From contig JASLJC010000057.1 in the NCBI GenBank assembly GCA_030152585.1, positions 1-64,000 of the forward strand: a stretch of 64,000 bases of DNA, read 5' to 3'. Positions 31,301-40,035 of this stretch are shown here, one piece after another. The position numbers and the translations under genes were made by a program. The number at the start of each line of letters is the position of its first letter. Positions within the stretch are counted from its first letter, which is position 1. The DNA is from Savagea sp. Its GTDB lineage: Bacteria > Bacillota > Bacilli > Bacillales_A > Planococcaceae. Below the pieces are notes generated by a model. It did no database searches. It worked only from the letters and a program-made list of their open reading frames with translations, and was not told where the DNA came from.

Positions 31301-32833
31301 TTATTCCCACTCAATCGTACCTGGTGGTTTCGGTGTAATGTCGTACACGACACGGTTAACGTGCGGCACTTCTTCTGTAATACGACGACTAATTTTTTCT
31401 AAAACGTCCCACGGAATACGTGCCCAGTCAGACGTCATCCCGTCAACAGAATGGACGGCACGAATACCGATTGCGTGATCGTACGTTCGTTTTTCATCGC
31501 GCTTTCCGACACTGCGAATGTTCGGTAATACAGCGAAATATTGCCAAATCGAACGGTCGAGTCCTGCTTTTTTAATTTCGTCACGTAATACGTAATCTGC
31601 TTCACGAACGATATTTACTTTTTCAGGTGTCACTTCACCGAGAACACGAATACCTAAACCTGGTCCTGGGAACGGTTGACGATGAACGATTTCTTCTGGA
31701 AGACCGAGTTCTAATCCGAGTTGACGAACTTCATCTTTGAATAAAGCAGTGAGTGGTTCGATCAATTCAAATTCCATATCTTCTGGAAGTCCACCGACGT
31801 TATGGTGAGATTTGATCGTCTCAGACGTTGCAGTACCACTTTCGATAACGTCTGCATAAATCGTACCTTGTGCAAGGTAGTCGATACCTTCTAATTTTGC
31901 TGATTCATCATCAAATACGTAAATAAATTCGTTTCCGATCGTTTTACGTTTCGTTTCAGGATCTGTAATTCCTTTTAGTTTACCGAAGAAACGGTCTTGA
32001 GCGTCTACTTTAATAAAGTTCATATTGAAGTCTTCACTAAATGTCTGGACGACACTTTCTGCCTCTCCTTTACGGAGTAACCCGTGATCGACGAAAATAC
32101 ACGTTAATTGATTACCAATCGCTTTATGAACGAGCGCTGCGACGACCGATGAATCGACACCGCCACTTAATGCACATAATACATTTTTATCGCCGACTTT
32201 TTCACGAATACGTGCGACTTCTAAATCGACGAAATATTTCATCGTCCATTTATTCTCTAATTGGCAAAGTTCGAATACGAAATTCGTTAAAATCGTTTCG
32301 CCTTCTTCTGTCGCATCGACTTCTGGGTGGAAGTTTAAAGCATAAAATGGTAACGTTTCGTGCTTATACGCTAATCCATCTTCTGCGATGGCGACGAATG
32401 ATGGTGCGTCTAAACGGTATGTTTCTTCTGTCGTTTCGACAGCAAATGAAGGTGCTGTTTCGTTCCATAGTGGATCGTTTTGACGTGTCATCGTCACAAC
32501 AGCTGCTTCTGTCGCCACGACGTTTGCGTCGTAATCAAAATGACGTACTAATTCTTTCGCACCGTATCCGATTGCTAAAATTGGGAGACCTAATTCAAAA
32601 ATCGCACGGTCAACTTGTAAATCGTACTTCTTCGCAACCGCTTCGTCTCCTCCGGATAATACGATTCCGATCGCATTCATGTTTTGAATGTCTTCTGCTG
32701 TTGTCGTATGGGGATGTAACTCGCTATATACTCCTACATTACGTAAACGGCGTGTCACTAATTGATTGTGCTGACTTCCTAAATCAAGAACGACGACTTT
32801 CTCTTGTCCTTGCAATACAGGTGATGTAGACAT
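31301..32833 (-). CDS. guaA: GMP synthase GuaA with degenerate glutaminase domain
   Basis: GuaA aminates XMP to GMP. The 510-aa protein begins at ATG 32831-32833 with AGAGG 9 nt upstream. The ATP pyrophosphatase domain is intact ([20 protein letters not shown] without its last residues, and [13 protein letters not shown]), as is the dimerisation end [10 protein letters not shown]. The N-terminal class I glutaminase domain is altered: the nucleophile segment reads AIGYGAKEL at 87-95, giving Gly89 in place of Cys; the MSHGD segment is replaced by VETTE; SGGP is SGGD. His169 and Glu171 (FHPEV) remain. The enzyme should work with ammonia but not glutamine. See findings. Confidence 0.95.
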   Translation of the reverse strand: MSTSPVLQGQEKVVVLDLGSQHNQLVTRRLRNVGVYSELHPHTTTAEDIQNMNAIGIVLSGGDEAVAKKYDLQVDRAIFELGLPILAIGYGAKELVRHFDYDANVVATEAAVVTMTRQNDPLWNETAPSFAVETTEETYRLDAPSFVAIAEDGLAYKHETLPFYALNFHPEVDATEEGETILTNFVFELCQLENKWTMKYFVDLEVARIREKVGDKNVLCALSGGVDSSVVAALVHKAIGNQLTCIFVDHGLLRKGEAESVVQTFSEDFNMNFIKVDAQDRFFGKLKGITDPETKRKTIGNEFIYVFDDESAKLEGIDYLAQGTIYADVIESGTATSETIKSHHNVGGLPEDMEFELIEPLTALFKDEVRQLGLELGLPEEIVHRQPFPGPGLGIRVLGEVTPEKVNIVREADYVLRDEIKKAGLDRSIWQYFAVLPNIRSVGKRDEKRTYDHAIGIRAVHSVDGMTSDWARIPWDVLEKISRRITEEVPHVNRVVYDITPKPPGTIEWE

Positions 32834-32879
32834 GAAAACCAACCTCTCTTAAGTTCAAATTTCGAATGACCGATTCATT

Positions 32880-32945
32880 ACGAAAGACGCGCACGAAAAG
32901 CGTGATATCGGCGCGCCTTTTCTAAAAGGAACATTCCACTGTTCT
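32880..32945 (-). other. GC-rich hairpin in guaA leader
   Basis: The guaA upstream region contains AAAGGCGCGC facing GCGCGTCTTT (minus strand) around 32890-32930, after a small GAACA/TGTTC hairpin. No T run follows. It could be a leader structure or the end of the preceding operon; I cannot decide. Confidence 0.3.
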
Positions 32946-32986
32946 CTTTTTATCATCATCCGTTCGAATGTTTCATACGTTGTATT

Positions 32987-35083
32987 TTACTGCTCTTTCT
33001 TTGATAAATCAACCCGCAAGCGATGATTGTACCAATTGAAAAGCGCTTCGTACGATGCCCACTCCTCTTGAGTTGACGTCGTACCGTATACTTGACGTTC
33101 ATACACTTTTGTCAGTTCCTGAAGCGCAGTCGTTTCAAACTGCTCATCGATCCGTCGTGCATATTGTTGTAACGTCTCATATTTCGCGCGTGGCCAACCT
33201 TTTTTATCTAGTTGTTTTAATAATGCGCGATACGTTTCTTGGAAAGTTGTCACAGAATCGACTTCTTTTTTCTTTTTTCGATATACGAAATAAAAAGCAG
33301 CGAGGAGCAACAATCCGATTGCGATCAAGCAAACAACGTAAATTAGAGAGGAGGACTTTTTCTTTTCAGTCGATGCCGGTTCTTGCGTTTCCTCTTTTTC
33401 CTCTTCTTCATACAACTGTTCTGTTTCCGCGGGCGGAATTTCTTCTTCCGCTTTTTCCGGATCGCTTTCTTCTGTGAAGGAACGCTCAAATGTTGCAGGA
33501 CTTTCAAAACCGACGGTCGGTTCAAACGGAATCCAACCATAAGAAGGGAAATAAACTTCTACCCAAGAGTGAGCATCATTTTCTGTAATTTTTGCTTGCT
33601 CTCGTTTTTCGTCATACGTACCACTTGCATAACCTTTCGCCCAACGTGCTGGAATGTCGAGCGTTCGAAGTAAAACAACCATTGAAGAAGAATAGTTATC
33701 ACAATATCCGCGTTTCGTTTCGAAGACGAATTGGTCGACATAATCTTCGCTTCCTTCAGGGTAAGGGACGTCTTCTCGGTCGTACGTATAGCCTGACTGT
33801 TTGAAATATTGTTCAATAGCTTTTACTTTATCATAAACCGTCGGTGCATCTTTCGTAATTTGTTCGGCTCGGTCGTATAGACGCGACGGCAATCGTTCAG
33901 GTAACTGCGTATATCGTTTCATCTCTTCTTCTGTTAAATCGTAATCTTCAAGTGACCACGTTCGAAGATTCGTTTCATCGTAAACGGGTGGATCGTATTG
34001 CAAAGAATACGTCGTAAGTGGTAACGTTTCTTCGTTATCATTTTGGAAAACGTGACGTTCTTCACGTGCGACTTGATACAACATTCCTTCTGCTGCTTCG
34101 CTTTTCCCCGTCCAACCGTAAACGATCGGTACGTACGGCAAGTCTCGCTTCATATGGAATGTCGCCGTCGCTTCTCCTTCTTCTCCTGTTGCTGCATCCC
34201 ATTTTTTCGCAGAAGAACCTTCCCAACCTTTCGACGTATACGTTTCTTTCGTTTCAAGACGGTAATATTGACGCGTCGGTAAATCGACGTCCATGACGTG
34301 CGCATCGTTCGGCTCAAATGCCCCACCGAGCGACGTGTCATCTTCACGATAACCACTTTTCGCTTGTTCCTTTTTATCTGTCCACGACATAAACCACGAC
34401 CACGTTTTCCCATCATCTTCTGCTGGTAGGACGACAAAACTTATACTAAAAATCGCAATCGTTACGGCAAGAAAACTCGTTACACCTTTCATAAATGCTT
34501 TTCGGTTCCACGTCAAATGAGGAATCGTATAACGACGTAACCATTCAACACTGACGAGTAAACCGATACTATAAAGCAAAATACGAACAAACTCGAATTT
34601 GCCAACCGGTGCTTCGAGTAACACGAGAAACACGAAGAAAAAGATCGTCACACTGACGAAAAGTCGAACGCGGTGTAACGTATCGATCCAATAATAAATG
34701 AAATACGTAAACATCCATAATAAAAGGAACGATAAAAACGTATGAAAATCGTTCGTTAACAATTGAATATCCCACTGCTGGAGGGCTAACCGGTTAAGTT
34801 CCCATTGTTCTTGCCAATATAAACCGAACGAACGTAACGTATATGCCGAATGATAAAAAATCGCATACGGCAAAAAGAATGCAAAGATCAATTTTATCGG
34901 CGTACTTAACCAAAATGGTAAACGAATAAAATAAAGAATTAAACTAAGCCCGATAAAAAAGAGAAACACACCGTAATAACTCGACTGTGTCACATGTAAT
35001 ATCGGACGTAACCATTCAGCAACGATGAAAAACGAAAAACCGTAAGCGAAAAAGCGAATAAAATAATAATCTAACGTTTTCAT
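32987..35083 (-). CDS. yebA: Membrane transglutaminase-like protein (YebA/TgpA type)
   Basis: A 698-aa membrane protein: about five to six N-terminal membrane helices (to residue 230), an extracytoplasmic transglutaminase core with Cys in KRGYCDNYSSS, His in DAHSWVEVYFP and the acidic residue in PFEPTVGF, an acidic linker, one C-terminal membrane helix and a cytoplasmic DUF4129-like tail. Start ATG 35081-35083 has AAAGGAG 7 nt upstream and overlaps the DUF58 stop codon; the longer frame is not supported. It forms an operon with moxR and the DUF58 gene, a combination seen in many bacteria and thought to act on cell-envelope peptides. Substrate unknown. Confidence 0.9.
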   Translation of the reverse strand: MKTLDYYFIRFFAYGFSFFIVAEWLRPILHVTQSSYYGVFLFFIGLSLILYFIRLPFWLSTPIKLIFAFFLPYAIFYHSAYTLRSFGLYWQEQWELNRLALQQWDIQLLTNDFHTFLSFLLLWMFTYFIYYWIDTLHRVRLFVSVTIFFFVFLVLLEAPVGKFEFVRILLYSIGLLVSVEWLRRYTIPHLTWNRKAFMKGVTSFLAVTIAIFSISFVVLPAEDDGKTWSWFMSWTDKKEQAKSGYREDDTSLGGAFEPNDAHVMDVDLPTRQYYRLETKETYTSKGWEGSSAKKWDAATGEEGEATATFHMKRDLPYVPIVYGWTGKSEAAEGMLYQVAREERHVFQNDNEETLPLTTYSLQYDPPVYDETNLRTWSLEDYDLTEEEMKRYTQLPERLPSRLYDRAEQITKDAPTVYDKVKAIEQYFKQSGYTYDREDVPYPEGSEDYVDQFVFETKRGYCDNYSSSMVVLLRTLDIPARWAKGYASGTYDEKREQAKITENDAHSWVEVYFPSYGWIPFEPTVGFESPATFERSFTEESDPEKAEEEIPPAETEQLYEEEEKEETQEPASTEKKKSSSLIYVVCLIAIGLLLLAAFYFVYRKKKKEVDSVTTFQETYRALLKQLDKKGWPRAKYETLQQYARRIDEQFETTALQELTKVYERQVYGTTSTQEEWASYEALFNWYNHRLRVDLSKKEQ

Positions 35084-36189
35084 CGATTCGCTCCTTTCAC
35101 GAGTTGGCGGAATGTCTCGACCGGTAACCATTCAAATGCGACCGTTCCGCGTCTTTCTAAACGACGATCCATATCATTTTCCAAAATGTAAACGATATGA
35201 GGAACAGCCATATTGCGCATCGAAACGACCGCTGCTTCTTCTACCGTCGCAACTGTTGTCACAATCGTCGGTGAACTATTCCACTCGAGCGGACGTTCAA
35301 TGAGTGGCTTCGGACGAACCGTCGCTAAATGACGCAATACTTCTCGGAAAGACGACTCCGACTGAACGAGTTGATGTACAATATTCGGAATGATCACTTC
35401 GACGACGACTTGTTGTTCGTATAACGTATACAACAACGAACTAAATAATTGCACACGTTCTTCAAAGTACGGACCTTCTACGTGATAAAAATAAAGGCCG
35501 ACGCGGCGTTCTTCTCCTCGTTCAAACTCTTTCGTCATCATTTGTTGCATACGTGCGGATGCTTTCCAATGAATGTGAGAAAGTGAATCACCTCGAACGT
35601 ATGGACGGGTAGACATTGGCATCGTCATTTCAAATGAAAATAAAGCTGCCGTTCCACCGTCACTATTTAATCCGCTTTGCATTAAACTTTCCATATGAAG
35701 AGGAACGTACGTTGGATAAACGTAAAATGAAACGTCACTCGGTTTTGTTCGACGTTGTTCACTCAAACGTAAACTATCGGCTAATCGTAACGTCGTCTCT
35801 ATACTTTCATAATGTCCGCGCGTCCAATCCGTCACATCGAGCGCATACGTCCATCTTTTCCTCAACCCGACCCATTCAAACAAATGAAACGACTTCGGAC
35901 GCGACATTCCATCTTTTGCGAACGTTATTTCAAAATCGACCGTACCGAGTGGAAACCGGTTCGGACGTTCTACAGTAATCAAAATTATTTTTCGATCACC
36001 TTTTTGTTGCAACTGTTCTGTCCATTGCCATCGTCTTAACGGTAAAAATGTTACAAGTAAGCTATATGCGCTATAAAAAGTTAAAATGAGGAGTAAAAAA
36101 TAGCTGACGAATTGACGTTCTTTTAAAGCGAATGCAAATAGTGCGCCCCAAACAATCGCTAAAAAGAACCATTGTCGTTGACGATTCAT
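35080..36189 (-). CDS. yeaD: DUF58 membrane-associated protein
   Basis: A 369-aa DUF58 protein with two N-terminal membrane helices (about 5-50) and the von Willebrand A-like core; the family signature GDSLSHIHWKASARMQQMM is cut at residues near 200. DUF58 proteins are usually encoded beside MoxR ATPases, which are thought to remodel them. Both ends overlap the neighbours by 4 nt, so the three genes form a tight operon. Confidence 0.92.
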   Translation of the reverse strand: MNRQRQWFFLAIVWGALFAFALKERQFVSYFLLLILTFYSAYSLLVTFLPLRRWQWTEQLQQKGDRKIILITVERPNRFPLGTVDFEITFAKDGMSRPKSFHLFEWVGLRKRWTYALDVTDWTRGHYESIETTLRLADSLRLSEQRRTKPSDVSFYVYPTYVPLHMESLMQSGLNSDGGTAALFSFEMTMPMSTRPYVRGDSLSHIHWKASARMQQMMTKEFERGEERRVGLYFYHVEGPYFEERVQLFSSLLYTLYEQQVVVEVIIPNIVHQLVQSESSFREVLRHLATVRPKPLIERPLEWNSSPTIVTTVATVEEAAVVSMRNMAVPHIVYILENDMDRRLERRGTVAFEWLPVETFRQLVKGANR

Positions 36190-37121
36190 CGTTTATCAAC
36201 AGGTACAGGAGTCGATTGGCGCACTTGTTCAATAACCGACGATGCTGTCATACCGTTATACAACGCATCGCGATATAGTAATAGACGGTGTGCTGCAACA
36301 TAGTGAAATAAAAATTGAACGTCATCAGGTGTAACGAAAGAACGTCCTTGGACGTAAGCATATGCTTGTGCCGCTCGTGCGTAACTCATCGTACTCCGCG
36401 GACTCATTCCGAGTTCGATCGCATCGTGTTCTCGTGTACCACGTACGAGCGCAACGATATAATGCGCAATTTCGGGAGATAAATGAACATGGCGTACTTC
36501 TTTTTGCATATCAAGCACATCTTCTACTGTACAAACCGCTTCAATTGGCGCTTCTGCTCGCTTGTCTTCTTCTAAAATCAATTTCGCTTCTTCAGCTGCT
36601 GTCGGGTAACCAATCGTTAATTGGAATAAAAAGCGATCAAGTTGCGCTTCAGGTAATGGAAACGTTCCTTGATGTTCAATAGGGTTTTGGGTCGCCATGA
36701 CAAAAAACGGCGACGGAAGCGGATACGTTTGACCGTCGACAGTTAAAGAGCGTTCTTCCATACTTTCTAAAAGGGCCGATTGTGTTTTCGGACTCGCCCG
36801 GTTTAATTCATCGGCTAATACGACACCTCCGAAAATCGGACCTTCTTCAAATTGAAACGTTCGATGTTCAGGGTGATAGATTGAAACCCCAGTAATATCA
36901 GCTGGCAATAAGTCCGGTGTAAATTGAATTCGACTAAATGATGCATCAATCGACTTCGACAATGCTTTCACGAGTGCTGTTTTCCCAACACCCGGTACGT
37001 CTTCTAACAATACGTGTCCTTCGCTTAGCAAAGCAACGACACTTAATTCAATAATCGAACGCTTCCCTAAAATGACACGTTCTACATTTTCAATTAATCG
37101 ATGGACCGTCTCTTTTGACAT
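36186..37121 (-). CDS. yeaC: MoxR-type AAA+ ATPase
   Basis: A 311-aa AAA+ ATPase of the MoxR/RavA group. Walker A GVGKT is at 44-48, Walker B is VVLADELNRA, and sensor 1 is MATQNPIEHQGT. It starts at ATG 37119-37121 with AAAGGAG upstream and leads the moxR-DUF58-transglutaminase operon. The family acts as a chaperone for von Willebrand A-domain partners. Confidence 0.94.
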   Translation of the reverse strand: MSKETVHRLIENVERVILGKRSIIELSVVALLSEGHVLLEDVPGVGKTALVKALSKSIDASFSRIQFTPDLLPADITGVSIYHPEHRTFQFEEGPIFGGVVLADELNRASPKTQSALLESMEERSLTVDGQTYPLPSPFFVMATQNPIEHQGTFPLPEAQLDRFLFQLTIGYPTAAEEAKLILEEDKRAEAPIEAVCTVEDVLDMQKEVRHVHLSPEIAHYIVALVRGTREHDAIELGMSPRSTMSYARAAQAYAYVQGRSFVTPDDVQFLFHYVAAHRLLLYRDALYNGMTASSVIEQVRQSTPVPVDKR

Positions 37122-37239
37122 GACAATTCTCCTTTAAACGTTGTTTATTTTACGATAACGGTTGAATAGACGAACGACAAGTAATACGGGTTCTTTTTCA
37201 CGGTTTTGAAACGTTTTACATGCTCGTTGAACGAACGAA

Positions 37240-37310
37240 AATGAAAAACCATCCAAATCGACAACTTTTCACGACACGTATCGCGTAAAGACCGTCGATT
37301 TAAATGGTCT
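37240..37310 (-). terminator. Terminator after nadE
   Basis: A 15-bp stem with two wobble pairs (37248-37262 with 37294-37308) and a 31-nt loop holding a small inner hairpin, followed on minus by TTTTTCATTTT. Confidence 0.65.
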
Positions 37311-37321
37311 ACTGTTCGAAT

Positions 37322-38146
37322 TCAATTTTCCCAAAACGTATCAAATACGGTAATCGGTAAGTGGCGTTTATGGCGTGAATTCATATAAAGTTGTTCGATT
37401 CGCGCGGCTTCATGCGGCGCTACACGTTTTCCTTCCAAATAATCATCAATCGCCTCATACGTCACACCGAGTGCTTCTTCGTCAGGGATCGCTGGTTTTT
37501 CTTCTTCTAAGTCAGCTGTTGGTACTTTCATATATAAATATTCCGGACATTGCAATTCGCGTAGTAAAGCACGCCCTTGTCGTTTATTTAATCGATAAAT
37601 TGGCATTAAATCCGCTCCGCCGTCACCGTACTTCGTATAAAAACCAGTGACTGATTCGGCTGCGTGATCCGTACCGAGAACGACACAGTCACGTGCTGCA
37701 CCGACAGCGTATTGTACTTTCATCCGTTCACGTGCTTTTTCGTTTCCTTTTTGGAAGTCAGTTAGTGTAATACCGGCTTTTTGTAACGACTCGACGCTCG
37801 CATCAACAGCGGGTTTGACATCGACTGTTAACGTTTCAGACGGTTGGATGAAATGAAGTGCCGCTTGACAATCGTCTTCATCAAACTGCTTGCCGTACGG
37901 TAAACGAATCGCAATAAATGTATAACGACGACTACCTTCTTCGTTTAACTCATCGACCGCCATTTGAGCCAATTTTCCGACGAGTGTCGAATCTTGACCA
38001 CCTGATATGCCGAGGACGAATCCTTTAACGAAAAGATGTTGACGGGCGTAACGTTTTAAAAAATCGACCGAACGACGAATTTCTTCTTGTGGATTAATCG
38101 TTGGCTGCACGTATAAAGCGTCGATAATTTCGCGTTGTAACGTCAT
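37322..38146 (-). CDS. nadE: NH3-dependent NAD+ synthetase NadE
   Basis: NadE amidates deamido-NAD+ with ammonia and ATP. The 274-aa protein has the pyrophosphatase motif SGGQDS at 48-53 and no glutaminase domain, the usual form in Bacillales. It follows pncB with no gap, and its ribosome site AAAGGA lies inside the end of pncB, so the two salvage enzymes are made together. Confidence 0.96.
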   Translation of the reverse strand: MTLQREIIDALYVQPTINPQEEIRRSVDFLKRYARQHLFVKGFVLGISGGQDSTLVGKLAQMAVDELNEEGSRRYTFIAIRLPYGKQFDEDDCQAALHFIQPSETLTVDVKPAVDASVESLQKAGITLTDFQKGNEKARERMKVQYAVGAARDCVVLGTDHAAESVTGFYTKYGDGGADLMPIYRLNKRQGRALLRELQCPEYLYMKVPTADLEEEKPAIPDEEALGVTYEAIDDYLEGKRVAPHEAARIEQLYMNSRHKRHLPITVFDTFWEN

Positions 38147-39628
38147 TTACTCATTTCCTTTCTCTTGAATAAATTGTTTCACTTTTTCGCGTACTTGTTT
38201 AATATGGTTCATTTTATTATCCCAACACGCTTGGCTTAAATCGACTGGATATTCTTCTGGATTTAGCGAACGCTTATATTCATCCCACAATAAATTTAAA
38301 TTAGACGTCGCATATCGTTGCATCTCTTGGACGGTTGGACTTTCGTAAATGACACGTCCTTTTTCAACGACATGTTTATGCAAGTCAATCGCTTCAAAAT
38401 GCGTCACCGTTTTCGATAAATACGTATGAACCGGGTGGAACATAAACAATGAATTTTCTTTCGACGGATCTTCGTCTTTCATCGTAATGTAATCCCCTTC
38501 TGCTTTTTTCGTCTCTTGGTTAATAATGCGGTATACTTTTTTCTCTCCGGGTGTCGTCACTTTTTCCGCATTGGATGAAATTTTAATCGTATCTTCCATT
38601 TCGCCGTGCTCGTTTTCAATCGAGACGATTTTATATACCGCTCCTAATGCGGGTTGATCGTATGCTGTAATAAGTTTCGTACCGATTCCCCATGAATCGA
38701 CACGTGCGCCTTGTGATTTTAAATTTAAAATCGTCGCTTCGTCTAAATCGTTTGAGACGACAATTTTCGCCTCCGGGAAACCTGCTTCATCTAACATACG
38801 GCGCGCTTCTTTTGATAAGAAGGCGATATCGCCACTATCGAGACGAATCCCGAGGAAGTTAATTTGATCACCTAGTTCTTTGGCAACTTGAATCGCCGTC
38901 GGTACACCGATTTTTAACGTATCGTACGTATCGACTAAAAAGACGCAATCTTTATGACGACGTGCATAGGCATGAAACGCTTCGTATTCACTGCGATAAG
39001 CTTGTACCATCGAGTGCGCATGCGTTCCGGAAACCGGAATATGAAACAATTTTCCAGCGCGAACGTTACTCGTTGATTCTAATCCTCCGATAATCGAAGC
39101 ACGTGCACCCCAAAGTGCCGCATCCATCTCTTGTGCACGGCGACTCCCGAACTCCATAACGACTTCTTCTTTCACAATTTGTTTAATTCGACTAGCTTTC
39201 GTCGCAATGAGCGTTTGATAATTGACAATATTTAATAACGCTGTCTCGACGAGTTGTGCTTCTGCTAATGGTGCTTCTACGCGAACGAGCGGCTCTCCTG
39301 CGAAAACGAGTTCGCCTTCTACGACAGAATAAATATCTCCTGTGAAACGAAGATCGCGTAAGTAAGCGATAAAATCTTCTTCATATCCGACTTCATGTTG
39401 TAAATAATGTAAGTCACTTTCTGTAAATTGGAAATCGCGAACATATGCCAACATTCGCTCGAGCCCTGCGAAGATAGCATAGCCGTTTCCAAACGGGTTT
39501 TGACGGAAGTAAATTTCAAACACCGACCTACGATTGTGCATACCGTCTGCCCAATAAGACTCCACCATATTTATTTGATACAAATCCGTATGAATTGCTA
39601 AACTATCATCTGCGTAAATTGAACTCAT
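38147..39628 (-). CDS. pncB: Nicotinate phosphoribosyltransferase PncB
   Basis: PncB converts nicotinate and PRPP to nicotinate mononucleotide, the first step of NAD salvage. The 493-aa protein shows DLYQINM, EFGSRRAQ and VSGTHAHSMVQA with the His that is phosphorylated in this family. Start ATG 39626-39628 has AAGGAG upstream; a TATAAT at 39664-39669 could be its -10. It forms an operon with nadE. Confidence 0.96.
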   Translation of the reverse strand: MSSIYADDSLAIHTDLYQINMVESYWADGMHNRRSVFEIYFRQNPFGNGYAIFAGLERMLAYVRDFQFTESDLHYLQHEVGYEEDFIAYLRDLRFTGDIYSVVEGELVFAGEPLVRVEAPLAEAQLVETALLNIVNYQTLIATKASRIKQIVKEEVVMEFGSRRAQEMDAALWGARASIIGGLESTSNVRAGKLFHIPVSGTHAHSMVQAYRSEYEAFHAYARRHKDCVFLVDTYDTLKIGVPTAIQVAKELGDQINFLGIRLDSGDIAFLSKEARRMLDEAGFPEAKIVVSNDLDEATILNLKSQGARVDSWGIGTKLITAYDQPALGAVYKIVSIENEHGEMEDTIKISSNAEKVTTPGEKKVYRIINQETKKAEGDYITMKDEDPSKENSLFMFHPVHTYLSKTVTHFEAIDLHKHVVEKGRVIYESPTVQEMQRYATSNLNLLWDEYKRSLNPEEYPVDLSQACWDNKMNHIKQVREKVKQFIQEKGNE

Positions 39629-39819
39629 GTTAAACTCCTTCTTCCGTTCATTATATTTGCCTTATTATACATCATTTTGCCTTGAGCTTCTAAGTTTTGA
39701 ACGTTTTTTGTACGAATTGTGTGTAATATACGAATACCCGAATCGTTTACAGACAAACGAAATCGCTTCTTTTTTAACCGATCGATGACATTTTTTATAT
39801 GAAACACGACAAAAAAGCA

Positions 39820-39860
39820 CGAAAAAATCCATGGAGATGTTTTCTCCATGGATTTTCTCG
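39820..39860. terminator. Strong bidirectional hairpin upstream of pncB
   Basis: A 14-bp perfect stem (AAAATCCATGGAGA with its complement, five-base loop) flanked by A and T runs. It may end the SLH glycosidase transcript, end a short RNA starting near 39924, or both. Confidence 0.8.
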
Positions 39861-39924
39861 CACCATCAACCAAGATCATTGCGTCTATTACTATTTTTTA
39901 TAAATGAAAAGGATTAACCCTACA
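39825..39924 (-). ncRNA. Possible short RNA or pncB leader
   Basis: A promoter-like pair TTGAGA (39953-39958), 16 nt, TATCAT (39931-39936, preceded by TGG) would start a transcript of about 100 nt ending at the terminator at 39820-39860. No peptide with a ribosome site is seen inside. It may be a leader attenuator of pncB instead. Confidence 0.3.
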
Positions 39925-40035
39925 CCTAAAATGATACCATACTTTTTAATTTTCTCAACTAGTTACACTTAATCTATAGGACGAAATAGCAAATCATCGT
40001 CTCATTTCGAGAATAGGGTGTTATTTTTTTACTTT
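39870..40035 (-). other. AT-rich spacer after the SLH glycosidase gene
   Basis: The 407-nt gap 39629-40035 holds no gene I can support. This part contains the promoter-like pair at 39931-39958; the part nearer pncB holds the hairpin at 39820-39860 and a TATAAT at 39664-39669. Confidence 0.5.

Noticed and set aside
32843..32986. PurBox upstream of guaA
   Set aside because: Single CGAAC occurrences are present but no inverted pair with the spacing seen at purE and pbuG.
39625..39879. 84-aa minus-strand ORF upstream of pncB
   Set aside because: It runs through a terminator hairpin, has no ribosome site and overlaps the pncB start.
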